The position numbers and the translations under genes are program-made. From Tagaea sp965279565 (GTDB lineage Bacteria; Pseudomonadota; Alphaproteobacteria; CACIAM-22H2): a stretch of DNA of 64,000 bases. The number at the start of each line of letters is the position of its first letter. The first letter of the stretch is position 1. A model generated the notes under the pieces. The model made no database searches. It saw only the letters and a program-made list of their open reading frames with translations, and was not told the origin of the DNA. The stretch covers positions 3,100,001 to 3,164,000 of the forward strand of contig OZ257249.1 of assembly GCA_965279565.1 (NCBI GenBank), read 5' to 3'. This document shows positions 7,285 through 16,181 of this stretch, piece after piece.

Positions 7285-8517
7285 ATGACCCCCGCAATCC
7301 AGACTGCCGCTTCGCCGCAGCTTGCGCAGGCGTTTTCGAACGTCGGCCATGCTTATTCCCACCTGCTGACGATGCTGTTCCCGACCGTCGTGATCGCGCT
7401 CGAGCGCATCTGGGGGTTGAGCTACGGGGAACTCATCGCGCTGATGCTCGCAGGCCAGATCCTGTTCGGCGCTGCGGCACTTCCGGCCGGCTGGCTCGGG
7501 GACCGCTGGTCTGCCGTCGGCATGATGATCGTCTATTTCATCGGGACGGGTGCCGCGACAGTAGCAACCGGCCTTGCACGCTCGCCCCTCGAAGTCGCCG
7601 TCGGTCTGGGCGCCATCGGCCTGTTCGCGTCGATCTACCATCCGGTCGGCATGGCGTGGCTGGTGCGCGCGGCGATCAATCGCGGGCGCGCGCTGGGCGT
7701 CAATGGCGTGTACGGCGCGATCGGGATCGCGCTCGGGCCGTTCATCGCCGGCGCGCTGACCGACATGATCTCGTGGCGCGCCGCCTTCATCGTGCCGGGC
7801 CTCACGTCCGTCGCGATCGGGTTCGGTCTTCTCGTCTGCGCGCGCAAGGGGCTGGTTGTCGATACCGCGCGCGATGTGCGGCCCACGCCGGAGCCTTCGC
7901 AGGGCGACGCCGTCCGGGCGTTCGTGCTGCTGACGTTCACGATGACGATGGTGGGCCTCATCGGCTCGAGCTTCATGATCATGCTGCCCAAGCTTTTCGC
8001 CGAGCGGCTGTCCGACATCACGGACGGGGGCGCTCTGGGGACGGGCGCGCTGGTGACGCTGGTCTATCTTTTCGCGGCCAGCGCACAGTATTTCGGCGGT
8101 CGCCTCGCCGACCGGTACGCGATGAAGCACGTCTACGTCGTCTCCTTCCTGATCCAGGCGCCGGTGCTGGCCGGTGCGGCCTACCTCGAATCATGGCCGC
8201 TGCTCGTCGTTGCCGTGGCGATGGTTTTCGTCAATGTCGGGGCGCTCCCGTCGGAAAACGGGATGCTTGCGCATTTCACGCCTGGTAAGTGGCGCGGCAC
8301 GGCCTATGGCGCAAAATTCGTGCTCGCCATCGGTGTCGCGGCCGCAAGCGTTCCGCTGGTCGGACAGATCTACGACCAGACCGGCGGGTTCTTCTGGCTC
8401 TTCATCCTGCTCGGCATCGGCGCTGGTCTGGTGGCGCTGCTCGGGATGTTCCTGCCCAACGACAAGCCATCCGGGGCTGCGCGCCCGTCGGGCGCGGGCG
8501 TGCAGCCTGCCGAGTAG
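7285..8517 (+). CDS. Major facilitator superfamily transporter
   Basis: A 410-aa inner-membrane protein with about 12 hydrophobic segments. It has the MFS loop motif GWLGDRWS after helix 2, the helix-5 stretch GVNGVYGAIGIALGPFIAG and a GGRLADRYAMKH motif in the second half. These are features of fosmidomycin-resistance (Fsr)-like or related drug/sugar porters, but the substrate is uncertain. The ATG at 7285 was chosen because the residues before it in the longer frame are hydrophilic and poorly composed, and AFSNVGHAYSHLLTMLF soon after is the first helix. It ends four bases from the convergent metY. Confidence 0.9.
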   Translation: MTPAIQTAASPQLAQAFSNVGHAYSHLLTMLFPTVVIALERIWGLSYGELIALMLAGQILFGAAALPAGWLGDRWSAVGMMIVYFIGTGAATVATGLARSPLEVAVGLGAIGLFASIYHPVGMAWLVRAAINRGRALGVNGVYGAIGIALGPFIAGALTDMISWRAAFIVPGLTSVAIGFGLLVCARKGLVVDTARDVRPTPEPSQGDAVRAFVLLTFTMTMVGLIGSSFMIMLPKLFAERLSDITDGGALGTGALVTLVYLFAASAQYFGGRLADRYAMKHVYVVSFLIQAPVLAGAAYLESWPLLVVAVAMVFVNVGALPSENGMLAHFTPGKWRGTAYGAKFVLAIGVAAASVPLVGQIYDQTGGFFWLFILLGIGAGLVALLGMFLPNDKPSGAARPSGAGVQPAE

Positions 8518-8521
8518 GTGG

Positions 8522-9814
8522 CTATTTCGCCGCCAGCTTCAGCGCCTGTGCCAGATCGCGGATAAGGTCGTCGGGGCTTTCGAGGCCGACCGAAAGTCGG
8601 ATCGTGTCGGGACCGGCACCGGCGGCGATCTGCTGTTCGGTCGTGAGCTGGCGGTGCGTGGTCGAGGCCGGATGGATGACGAGCGAGCGCGTGTCGCCGA
8701 CATTGGCGAGATGACTGAACAGTTCGACGCCCTCGACGAGCGCCACGCCGGCGTCGTAGCCCCCCTTGACGCCGAATGTGAAGACGGAACCCGGTCCCTG
8801 CGGCATGTATTTTCGCGCGAGCGCCCGATAGGGGCTGCTCGCAAGGCCGGCATAGGACACCCAGGCGACGGCAGGATGGGCTTCCAGGAACTCGGCCACC
8901 GCCTGCGCGTTCGCCACGTGGCGCGCCATGCGCAGATGCAGCGTCTCGATGCCGGTGATCGTCAGGAACGCGTTGAGCGGCGCCATCGTCGGGCCGAGAT
9001 CGCGCAGGCCCACGGCCCGCGTCTTCATCGAATAGCCGAAATCGCCGAACGTCTCGGCGAATTTGAGGCCGTGATAGGCCGGGTCGGATTCCGTCATCGA
9101 CGGGAACTTTCCGCCCGTCGCGAACCAGTCGAAGCGACCGCTTTCCACGACCGCACCGCCCATCGCATTGCCGTGGCCGGCGAGGAACTTCGTGGTCGAA
9201 TGCAGGATGATGTCGGCCCCCCAGTCGAACGGGCGGCACAGAAACGGCGTTGCGAGCGTGTTGTCGACCATCAGCGGCACCTTCGCCGCCTTCGCGATCG
9301 CGGCGATCGGCTCAAGGTCGACGATCGTGCCGCCGGGGTTCGCGAGCACTTCGCAGAAGATCGCCTTCGTCCTGTCGGTCAGCGCACGCCGGAAATTCTC
9401 GGGATCCGCCGGATCGACGAATTTGCAGACCCAGCCGAACTTCTTGAATGCGTGCATGAACTGCGTGATGGACCCGCCATAGAGATTACGGCTCGCGATG
9501 AATTCGTCGCCCGGTTCCATGATCGAGAAGAAGGCGAGGAGCTGTGCCGCATGGCCGGAGGCGGCACAGACCGCCGCGCGTCCGCCCTCCAGATTGGCGA
9601 TGCGCTCCTCGAGCACGGCGACGGTCGGATTCGTCAGGCGCGAATAGATATAGCCGAAGGTCTGCAGGTTGAAGAGCGAGGCAGCGTGGTCGACGTCGTC
9701 GAAGACATAGGCCGTCGTCTGGTAGATCGGGGTCGAGCGCGCACCCGTGGTCGGGTCGGGCGCCGCGCCCGCATGGATCGCCCGCGTCGCAAAGTCGAAT
9801 TTTTCTTCGGCCAT
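8522..9814 (-). CDS. metY: O-acetylhomoserine sulfhydrylase (MetY-type)
   Basis: A 430-aa PLP enzyme of the Cys/Met metabolism family. It condenses O-acetylhomoserine with sulfide (or methanethiol) to give homocysteine (or methionine). The PLP-binding Lys209 lies in HSTTKFLAGHG. The early YSRLTNPT motif, the SGHAAQL phosphate-binding loop and the VDNT Asp that contacts the PLP ring nitrogen are all present. The length matches MetY (about 430) rather than the shorter MetB/MetC/MetZ enzymes. It is a single gene between two MFS transporters. No SAM riboswitch was seen in the 77 bases before its ATG. Confidence 0.92.
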   Translation of the reverse strand: MAEEKFDFATRAIHAGAAPDPTTGARSTPIYQTTAYVFDDVDHAASLFNLQTFGYIYSRLTNPTVAVLEERIANLEGGRAAVCAASGHAAQLLAFFSIMEPGDEFIASRNLYGGSITQFMHAFKKFGWVCKFVDPADPENFRRALTDRTKAIFCEVLANPGGTIVDLEPIAAIAKAAKVPLMVDNTLATPFLCRPFDWGADIILHSTTKFLAGHGNAMGGAVVESGRFDWFATGGKFPSMTESDPAYHGLKFAETFGDFGYSMKTRAVGLRDLGPTMAPLNAFLTITGIETLHLRMARHVANAQAVAEFLEAHPAVAWVSYAGLASSPYRALARKYMPQGPGSVFTFGVKGGYDAGVALVEGVELFSHLANVGDTRSLVIHPASTTHRQLTTEQQIAAGAGPDTIRLSVGLESPDDLIRDLAQALKLAAK

Positions 9815-9891
9815 TGTCTTGCCTCGCCGGTTGCCGAGCGGGCATGTTGCATGTCGCGGGCTGCAATTGGAAGGCTCGCAAGCGGGGACTT

Positions 9892-11091
9892 ATGGCCGAG
9901 TGGCGGCTAGTCGGAATCCTGTCGGTCGGGCAGCTGGTCGTCTGGGGGGCGCTCTATTACGGCTTTGCCGTCATCGTCACGCCGATGGAAGCCGATCTCG
10001 GCTGGGCCAAGACGGAGACGAACGGCGCGTTGACGCTTGGGCTGCTTGTCGCGGGTGTGGCGGCCGTTCCGGTCGGACAGTGGATCGACCGGCACGGCGC
10101 ATTCTGGCCGATGACGCTCGGCTCGGTCGTCGGCGGCGCGCTGCTCGTTGTCTGGTCGTTCGTCGATGCGCCCTGGCAGTTTTACGTCGTCTGGGCGCTG
10201 CTCGGTGTCACGCTCGCGGCAACGCTCTACGAACCGGCATTCGCCGTGATCAAGGCCAATGTCGGCGAATGGAAGCGCGGAATCCTTTACCTGACTTTCG
10301 TCGGCGGGCTTGCGAGCACCGTCTTCATCCCGTTCGCGCAGTGGTTGGTCGAAATCTGGGACTGGCGGATATCGCTGCGCGTGCTGGGTGCCATCGTGCT
10401 GGTCGTCGGCGGCGGCATTCATATCGCGATCCTGCCGGGAACGCGCGCCAGGGGAGAGGATGCGCAGGCGGCGGACGCCGCTTCCGCTGGTGGGCCGTCG
10501 GCGCTGCGCTCAGCAATGGCGCGGCCCGCCTTCTGGGGCATCGCGATCGCATATTTTGGCTACAACTTCGCCGGTGCTGCGGTTGTCTTCCACCTGATCC
10601 CGCTGCTGAACGAACGGTCGGTGAGTTCGGCCGTGATCGTGGCGGTCTGGGCGACCATCGGGCCCATGCAGGTCGCAGGCCGCGTGGCGCTGATGATGCT
10701 CGGGCACCGGATCGACGCGCGCTCGACCGGGCGCTTCGCCATCGCGATCCTGCCGGCGTCGGTCCTGCTCCTGATTTACGTCGATGCGGTCGCACCGCTG
10801 CTCTTCCTTTTCGCGATCCTGTACGGGGCGTCGAACGGAATGATGACGATCGTGCGGGGGACGATCGTGCCGGAACTGATGGGCCCGCGCGGTTACGCCA
10901 CGATCAATGGCGCGCTCGCTTTTCCCGCGAATACGGCGCGCGCCGTGGCACCGGTTTCCGCAGCCGCGATCTGGGGATGGGGTGGCTATGCTGCCGTGCT
11001 GTGGGTGCTGCTTTGGGTCTGCAGCCTTGCCGCGATCGCTTTCTGGATGGCCTCGATCCGCAGCGCCAGCGCCGCAAAGGCCGACGAATAG
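9892..11091 (+). CDS. Major facilitator superfamily transporter
   Basis: A 399-aa inner-membrane protein with about 12 hydrophobic segments. It starts MAEWRLVGILSVGQLVVWG; the helix 2-3 loop is GQWIDRHGAFWP. A central hydrophilic loop (ARGEDAQAADAASAGG, about residue 190-205) splits the two six-helix halves, and FGYNFAGAAVVFHL opens the second half. The substrate is unknown. The ATG at 9892 is preferred over the in-frame ATG at 9814, which would overlap the metY start and add a Cys-rich, non-membrane extension. The 3' end is overlapped antisense by the small gene at 10986-11159. Confidence 0.88.
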   Translation: MAEWRLVGILSVGQLVVWGALYYGFAVIVTPMEADLGWAKTETNGALTLGLLVAGVAAVPVGQWIDRHGAFWPMTLGSVVGGALLVVWSFVDAPWQFYVVWALLGVTLAATLYEPAFAVIKANVGEWKRGILYLTFVGGLASTVFIPFAQWLVEIWDWRISLRVLGAIVLVVGGGIHIAILPGTRARGEDAQAADAASAGGPSALRSAMARPAFWGIAIAYFGYNFAGAAVVFHLIPLLNERSVSSAVIVAVWATIGPMQVAGRVALMMLGHRIDARSTGRFAIAILPASVLLLIYVDAVAPLLFLFAILYGASNGMMTIVRGTIVPELMGPRGYATINGALAFPANTARAVAPVSAAAIWGWGGYAAVLWVLLWVCSLAAIAFWMASIRSASAAKADE

Positions 11092-11159
11092 GCTTCGGCC
11101 CTCAGTCTGCGCGCGTTCGCGATATGAAATCGCATCGTTTCGTCCGTGATGTGGGTCAT
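10986..11159 (-). CDS. Small protein divergent from LysR gene
   Basis: A 57-aa protein starting MTHITDETMRFHIANARRLR. The start has a GGAGAG ribosome-binding site about six bases upstream. The core AHARRLRAEA-like pattern (here ANARRLRAEAYSSAFAALALR) matches a class of roughly 50-60-aa alphaproteobacterial proteins that are typically encoded divergently from transcription regulators. I recall this class as RSP_7527-like, from memory. It lies antisense across the last 106 bases of the MFS gene, and its Ser/Thr-rich tail falls inside that overlap. The function is unknown. It is probably regulated from the shared spacer with the LysR gene. Confidence 0.65.
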   Translation of the reverse strand: MTHITDETMRFHIANARRLRAEAYSSAFAALALRIEAIQKAIAARLQTQSSTHSTAA

Positions 11160-11210
11160 GGCGATCTCTCCGCTTTGATGAGGCATCGTCGCGTGGATTC
11201 GCGCTGGCGA

Positions 11211-11233
11211 TAATCCGTCTAATTGGACTATTA
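11211..11233. promoter_or_regulatory. Imperfect palindrome in lysR/small-gene divergent spacer
   Basis: An A+T-rich near-palindrome bounded by TAAT (11211) and ATTA (to 11233), with CGTC and GGAC as inner arms around TAATT. LysR-type boxes are interrupted dyads of the T-N11-A kind, and this is the best candidate in the 110-base spacer between the small gene and the LysR gene. Confidence 0.4.
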
Positions 11234-11269
11234 TTTGTGAATTCTTGTCATAAATGGAGTTGAACCCGG

Positions 11270-12163
11270 ATGGACCGCACGGGCGAGATGATGGCCTTTG
11301 TCGAGACGGTGGAGCGGGCGAGTTTCTCCGCTGCCGCTCGCGCGCTGAAGCTGTCGCCCTCGGCACTTTCCAAGCTTGTCGCGCGCCTCGAAGCGCGACT
11401 TGGCGTGAGCCTGATGAAGCGCACGACGCGCCGCCTTTCGCTGACGCCGGAAGGCGAAGCATATTTCGAGCGCGCACGGCGGATCCTCGAAGACATCCGC
11501 AGTGCCGAGACCGAAGTTGCCGGCTTCCGCGAGCGGCCGCGCGGCCTGTTGCGGATCAACTCGGGGAACGCCTTCGCGATCCACCAGCTCGTACCGGCGC
11601 TGCCGGAGTTCGCCCAGCGCTACCCCGACTTGAAAGTGGAGCTGTCGCTCGACGACAAGCGCGTCGATCTCATCGAGTCCGGTGCCGATCTCGCCATCCG
11701 GATCGGCAGCGTCGGCGACGAACGGCTCGTGGCGCGCAAGATATGCGATCTGAAGCGCATGATCTGTGCGGCACCCACCTATCTTGCCCGGCGCGGAACC
11801 CCGCGCAGGCCCGAAGATCTCGCACGTCACGACTGCATCACGATGGCGGGCATGCCGAACCTCGCGCTGTGGCCGTTCCGCAGCGGAACGGTCAATGTGA
11901 GCGGTCCGGCGACCGCCGACAGCGCCAACGCCGTGCTCGAGATGGGGCTGCGCGGCATGGGACTGGTCCGTTTCGCCGACTTCGTGTTTTCCGAGTATGT
12001 CCGCGACGGAAGAATGATCCCGGTTCTCGTCGAGCATCACAAGATCGAATCCGTACCGATCGCCGTCGTCTATCCGCAGAGCCGCCACAAGGTCCCGAAG
12101 ACCGCCGCTTTCGTCGATTTCATGGTCCGCCGGTTCGTGCATGCGCCCTGGCGGATGGATTGA
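11270..12163 (+). CDS. LysR-family transcriptional regulator
   Basis: A 297-aa protein of standard LTTR length. The N-terminal winged helix (residues 1-60) includes FVETVERASFSAAARALKLS, SALSKLVARLEARLGVSLMK and RTTRRLSLTPEG. The remainder is the periplasmic-binding-protein-like effector domain (about 90-295). It belongs to the CrgA/DsdC-like subgroup by the sequence RTTRRLSLT. It is divergent from the small gene at 10986-11159. LTTRs usually control a divergent neighbour, so that small gene and perhaps the MFS gene beyond it are candidate targets (inference). The effector is unknown. Confidence 0.93.
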   Translation: MDRTGEMMAFVETVERASFSAAARALKLSPSALSKLVARLEARLGVSLMKRTTRRLSLTPEGEAYFERARRILEDIRSAETEVAGFRERPRGLLRINSGNAFAIHQLVPALPEFAQRYPDLKVELSLDDKRVDLIESGADLAIRIGSVGDERLVARKICDLKRMICAAPTYLARRGTPRRPEDLARHDCITMAGMPNLALWPFRSGTVNVSGPATADSANAVLEMGLRGMGLVRFADFVFSEYVRDGRMIPVLVEHHKIESVPIAVVYPQSRHKVPKTAAFVDFMVRRFVHAPWRMD

Positions 12164-12225
12164 CGCTTGATCGGTAGGGGCATGGCAGGCAGTCTCGATC
12201 GCAGTTCCGAGGGGGGGCCGACCAG

Positions 12226-13380
12226 TTGCGTGCCGCGGTATTTTCGGCGATCGAGAACGACGGTGTGCCGTCATGGACTCGTCGCATCTGCGATTTCGTC
12301 TTTGCCTCCGCCATCTTTCTGTGGCTTGCCGAAGGCGTGCTGCGGACCGTCCCGACGCTCGGCCGCGACGTTCTCGGCACGTTCGGCTTCCTGGAGCTGT
12401 CCGTCGGGACGATCTTCGTCGCTGAATGGATGCTGCGGGTATGGACGGCGCCGGACCGATACCATGCAGGCGCGATGTCAGACACCAAGGCGCGGCTTCT
12501 CTACATCGTGTCGCCGCTCGGATGGATCGATGCGGGCGTTCCGATGGTCTATTTCGTCGGCGACCGACTCTTCGGGTGGGGAGGAGCGGTTGCGGAGGTC
12601 TGCGAACTACTTGCCGTGTTCAAGCTCACCCGGTACTTCCCCGGCCTCGATCTGGTCTTCTCCGTGCTCCGTACCGAAATTCGTCCGCTAGGCGCGGCTC
12701 TGGCTGCGATGCTGACATTGCTGCTGCTCGCGTCGAGCGGCATGTACTACCTCGAGCGGGAAGCCCAGCCCGAGATGTTCGCCTCGATCCCGCACGCAAT
12801 GTGGTGGGGCATCGTGACGATCGCGACTGTCGGCTATGGCGATATGGCGCCAGTTACACTCTGGGGCAAGCTTGCGGCCGGCGTCGTGCTGCTTGTCGGG
12901 ATCGCGCTATTTGCAGTTCCAGCCGGCATTCTCGCCAATGGTTTTGCGGTCGAACTCAAGAAGCGCGAGTTCATCGTCACTTGGCGGCTGATTGCCAAGC
13001 TGCCCCTGTTCGCCGATCTCGACGCCGCCGTCATTGCCTCGATCGCCCGGCTCCTGCAGCCGCGTGCGATGCCCAAGGACAGCGTCATCGTGAGAAAGGG
13101 CGAACCGGGGCTTGCCATGTATTTCATTCTCAAGGGCCAGACCGAGGTCCATGTGGAACCGCAGACTGTACAGCTCGGACCCGGGACATATTTCGGCGAG
13201 ATCGCCCTGTTGATGGACGTTCCGCGCTCGGCCACAGTCGTGGCTGCCACCGACTGCGAGTTGCTCGAACTTGGCAGTGCCGAATTCAAGCGCGTTTGCG
13301 CGGAATATCCGCAGCTCAAGGACCGCGTCGAACGCGAGGCTGCCAAGCGAATGTCCGCCGTCTTGCAGAGCGGCCGCTAG
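12226..13380 (+). CDS. Cyclic-nucleotide-gated K+ channel
   Basis: A 384-aa membrane protein. It has a six-helix voltage-gated-like channel fold with selectivity filter TVGYGD at residues 201-206 after the pore helix, an S6 helix (VVLLVGIALFAVPAGILANGF), a linker, and a C-terminal cyclic-nucleotide-binding domain (about 255-375) with the phosphate-binding cassette YFGEIALLMDVPRSATVVA. This is the MlotiK1-type architecture, gated by cAMP or cGMP. S4 (VFKLTRYFPGLDLVFSVLR) has few Arg residues, so weak voltage sensitivity is expected. The start is TTG at 12226, directly after a GAGGGGGG ribosome-binding site. No ATG fits. Confidence 0.92.
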   Translation: MRAAVFSAIENDGVPSWTRRICDFVFASAIFLWLAEGVLRTVPTLGRDVLGTFGFLELSVGTIFVAEWMLRVWTAPDRYHAGAMSDTKARLLYIVSPLGWIDAGVPMVYFVGDRLFGWGGAVAEVCELLAVFKLTRYFPGLDLVFSVLRTEIRPLGAALAAMLTLLLLASSGMYYLEREAQPEMFASIPHAMWWGIVTIATVGYGDMAPVTLWGKLAAGVVLLVGIALFAVPAGILANGFAVELKKREFIVTWRLIAKLPLFADLDAAVIASIARLLQPRAMPKDSVIVRKGEPGLAMYFILKGQTEVHVEPQTVQLGPGTYFGEIALLMDVPRSATVVAATDCELLELGSAEFKRVCAEYPQLKDRVEREAAKRMSAVLQSGR

Positions 13381-13395
13381 GTTAGTCTCACCGAG

Positions 13396-14295
13396 ATGGA
13401 AAGCCCCCTCCGAACGCCGCTCGAACTCAAGCAGGACAATGTCCGCGCCGCCGGGTTCATGGTCCTGTCGACGGTTTTCTTCATCATCAATGACACGACA
13501 ATGAAGCTGGTAGCCGAAGAACTGCCGATCCTCCAGGCGATGGCGATCCGTGGCGCGCTCGTTACCGTCGGTCTCGGCGTCGCCGCGTACATGACCGGCG
13601 CGCTGGCGCGCTGGCGGAGTCTGGCCGATCCGATGGTCATGGGCCGTGCCGGCTTCGAGACCGTCGGGTCGTTCGCCTTCATGATCGCCCTGCCGCAGAT
13701 CCCGCTGGCAACTGCCGTCGCCCTCAACATGGCCACGCCGCTATGCATCCTTCCGCTTGCGGCGCTGTTTCTCGGCGAGCGCTACGGCTGGCGGCGGATC
13801 GCGGCGATCGTCGTGGGCTTCATGGGGGTCATGCTGATCCTGCGACCGACGGTCGACGGCGTGGATCCGTGGCTGCTTCTGTCGTTCAGTTCGTCGATAT
13901 TCTTCGCCATGCGCGACGTGTCCACACGGCGGATATCGCACGACATCCCGTCGTTCCTGATCGCGTTGACCATGGCAGGTACGGTGACGGTCGCAACCGC
14001 GGCATGGAGCGCCGTCGAGGGGTGGCACCCCGTCGATGCGATCGTTTTCGCCAAGTTGCTGCTCGCTTCGGTGATGGTCGGATTCGGCTACATGCTCGTC
14101 GTTAAGGCGATGCGTCAGGGCGAAGTGAGTTTCACCGGCGCGTTCCGCTATGCGGCCCTATTGTGGGCGACGATGCTGGGCTGGGTTTTTTGGCGCGAAA
14201 TCCCGGACCCGGTCGCCTGGATCGGGATTTCGCTCGTCCTCGGTGCCGGGCTCTATGCCCTGCATCGCGAGCGCGTACGCGCGCGCGGCGCATGA
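13396..14295 (+). CDS. EamA/DMT-family transporter, first of a tandem pair
   Basis: A 299-aa inner-membrane protein with about 10 helices in two EamA repeats (roughly residues 15-150 and 160-290). LILRPTVDGVDPWLLLSF marks the middle of the protein. The family includes RhtA/YdcZ-like metabolite exporters, but the substrate is unknown. It starts 15 bases after the K+ channel. Its TGA overlaps the ATG of a second EamA gene (ATGA), so the two are translationally coupled. Sequence similarity between the two suggests local duplication. Confidence 0.9.
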   Translation: MESPLRTPLELKQDNVRAAGFMVLSTVFFIINDTTMKLVAEELPILQAMAIRGALVTVGLGVAAYMTGALARWRSLADPMVMGRAGFETVGSFAFMIALPQIPLATAVALNMATPLCILPLAALFLGERYGWRRIAAIVVGFMGVMLILRPTVDGVDPWLLLSFSSSIFFAMRDVSTRRISHDIPSFLIALTMAGTVTVATAAWSAVEGWHPVDAIVFAKLLLASVMVGFGYMLVVKAMRQGEVSFTGAFRYAALLWATMLGWVFWREIPDPVAWIGISLVLGAGLYALHRERVRARGA

Positions 14296-15179
14296 GCGCG
14301 GCCAATACGCGCGGCATCGCCGCGATGTCGATGTCGATGGCACTGTTCGTCGCCTCCGATACGTTTATGAAGACGGCGAGCGAGGCGACCAACCCCGCAC
14401 AGCTCCTTTTCGTGCGCGGGATCCTGCTCGTTTCCGTCATCCTCGTGCTCGTCTGGCGTCTGCGGGCATTGGCGCAGGTCGGTGGGTTGTTGCAGCCGCG
14501 CACGCTGCTGCGGACGTTCTGCGAAGGGGCGGGGACGTTCACCTACATACTCTCGCTCGCCTACATCCCGATCGCGACGGCGCTGGCGATACACATGGCC
14601 ACACCGCTTTTCGTCCTGCCGCTGTCGCGGTGGATTCTGGGCGAGCGGATCGGACTGGGGCAGGTGCTGGCCGTAGCCGTCGGCATGACGGGCGTGCTTC
14701 TGGTCCTGCGGCCGACGCTCGACGGGATCGACGTGTGGCTCGTCGTCAGCCTGTCGTCGGCCGTGCTGTTCGCGCTACGCGACACGCTCACCCGGACGAT
14801 CCCGTCGCGCGTGCCGTCGATCGTGGTCCTGCTCGGCGGCGCCGTTGCGGGCACGATGGCGGGTGCAACCGGCGTTGCGGGTGCAGGATGGGACCCGATC
14901 GGACTGCGAGAGATCGGCTGCGTGATTGCCTCGGCCCTGCTCGTCGGCACGGGCATGCAGTTGCTGATCCAGTCGATGCGCTCGGGCGAGGTTTCGGTGA
15001 TCTCGCCTTTCCGCTACACCGCGATCTTGTGGGCGGTCGTGTCCGGTTTCGTCGTCTGGGGCACGCTGCCCGACGGCGCCACGGTCGCCGGCATCTGCCT
15101 GATCGTCGCAGCCGGCCTCTACGCGCTGCTCCGCGAGCGGTTCAGCGCCAGAGCCCGCGCTCGGCAAGCCAGCGATTGA
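14292..15179 (+). CDS. EamA/DMT-family transporter, second of a tandem pair
   Basis: A 295-aa protein with about 10 helices. Its sequence parallels the preceding gene segment by segment: LVLRPTLDGIDVWLVVSL against LILRPTVDGVDPWLLLSF, and MRSGEVSVISPFRYTAILW against MRQGEVSFTGAFRYAALLW. The ATG at 14292 overlaps the previous stop by four bases. The long upstream extension of the same frame lies inside the first gene and is not used. The last 38 bases overlap the convergent lipoprotein hydrolase gene. The pair may act as separate exporters or a paired system. Confidence 0.9.
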   Translation: MSAANTRGIAAMSMSMALFVASDTFMKTASEATNPAQLLFVRGILLVSVILVLVWRLRALAQVGGLLQPRTLLRTFCEGAGTFTYILSLAYIPIATALAIHMATPLFVLPLSRWILGERIGLGQVLAVAVGMTGVLLVLRPTLDGIDVWLVVSLSSAVLFALRDTLTRTIPSRVPSIVVLLGGAVAGTMAGATGVAGAGWDPIGLREIGCVIASALLVGTGMQLLIQSMRSGEVSVISPFRYTAILWAVVSGFVVWGTLPDGATVAGICLIVAAGLYALLRERFSARARARQASD

Positions 15180-16164
15180 TCACGCCGGCGATCTCGGCAT
15201 TGTTCTTGTCCATCATCAGCATGTGGCTGTTGCCGTTGATGCCGATCTGCGGGAGGTCGACGACCGAAACGTTGCCGCCGGCGGCCCTGATGGCGTCGAA
15301 ATAACGCAGGCCATTGCCCTTGATCGTCGGCCAGCGGGCATCCTGGTCGATGAAATCCCCGTAGATCGCGAGAACCGGGATGGATTTCAGCTTCTCGACG
15401 TCGGCCGGATCGCCGAAGCCGGCCGGTTCGACCGCGACGATCGCGCGCACCTTGTCGGCCCGCGCTTCCGCCGCGCGGAACACGAATTGGCCGGCCTGGC
15501 TGTGCGCGAGCAGCACGCAGGGGCAGACGCGATCGATCATCGCGACATAGGCCGCCACGCTCGCGTTGTCGGTCGTCGTCCAGCGCGGCACGACCTGCTT
15601 CACGAAACTGTCGTAGGCATCGACCGGGAACTGGCTGCCGGGAAGCACCTCCTGACGCGCGTAGGTGCCCGGGCCGCCACCGATCCGGAAGCGCTCGTAG
15701 GCGTCGTGTTTGGCGAGGAATACCGGCGCGCCCTCGAAGGTCTGCGCCCAGCCGGCGCGTCCGCGCTCGACGGCATCGGCGTTGTAGACCGACCAGCCGC
15801 GCCGCAGGAAATAGTTGACCCAGCCTTCGCGACCGTCCGGCGTCGTCTCGTAGGTCACGCCCGTCAGGCCGCCGCCATGCATGAGCAGCAGCGGCACGGT
15901 CGAGCGCCGGTAGCTCGGGATGAAGAACTGGACATAGGCATGTTCGACCGAGAACGTCCCGTTCGGGTCCACGCGCGCAGGAACGCCGCCCGGCGTGAAC
16001 ACGACCTCGCGGACGGGCTGGCCAGTGATCGTCACGTCGCGGCCGCCGACATGGAATGAGCCCATCTGGGCGAGTTGCAGGGCTCCGCCTTCCGATCCGC
16101 CGCCGCCGCAGGCGGCGAGTGCGAGTGCCGCGACGAATGCCGACAGCCGGAGCGTCATTCCCAT
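15142..16164 (-). CDS. Lipoprotein alpha/beta-hydrolase (esterase-like)
   Basis: A 340-aa exported protein. The signal peptide MGMTLRLSAFVAALALAAC ends in a lipobox (LALAAC), so the mature protein should be lipid-anchored. The hydrolase core includes the oxyanion strand LLLMHGGGLTG, the nucleophile elbow AHSQAGQ (Ser), an IYGDFID segment with the likely acid, and a late His in GNSHML. GGGAGG six bases upstream supports the ATG at 16164. An ATG at 16185 that overlaps the preceding stop as ATGA, which would add seven residues, is an alternative. It is the last gene of the operon headed by the pseudokinase-like gene. The substrate is unknown. Confidence 0.85.
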   Translation of the reverse strand: MGMTLRLSAFVAALALAACGGGGSEGGALQLAQMGSFHVGGRDVTITGQPVREVVFTPGGVPARVDPNGTFSVEHAYVQFFIPSYRRSTVPLLLMHGGGLTGVTYETTPDGREGWVNYFLRRGWSVYNADAVERGRAGWAQTFEGAPVFLAKHDAYERFRIGGGPGTYARQEVLPGSQFPVDAYDSFVKQVVPRWTTTDNASVAAYVAMIDRVCPCVLLAHSQAGQFVFRAAEARADKVRAIVAVEPAGFGDPADVEKLKSIPVLAIYGDFIDQDARWPTIKGNGLRYFDAIRAAGGNVSVVDLPQIGINGNSHMLMMDKNNAEIAGVINRWLAERGLWR

Positions 16165-16181
16165 CCGATGCCTCCCGTACT

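Noticed and set aside
8174..9910. Long plus-strand frame antisense to metY
   Set aside because: It is the shadow of metY in a G+C-rich codon context: Arg/Asp-rich composition, no ribosome-binding site, no domain. The minus-strand enzyme has clear catalytic residues.
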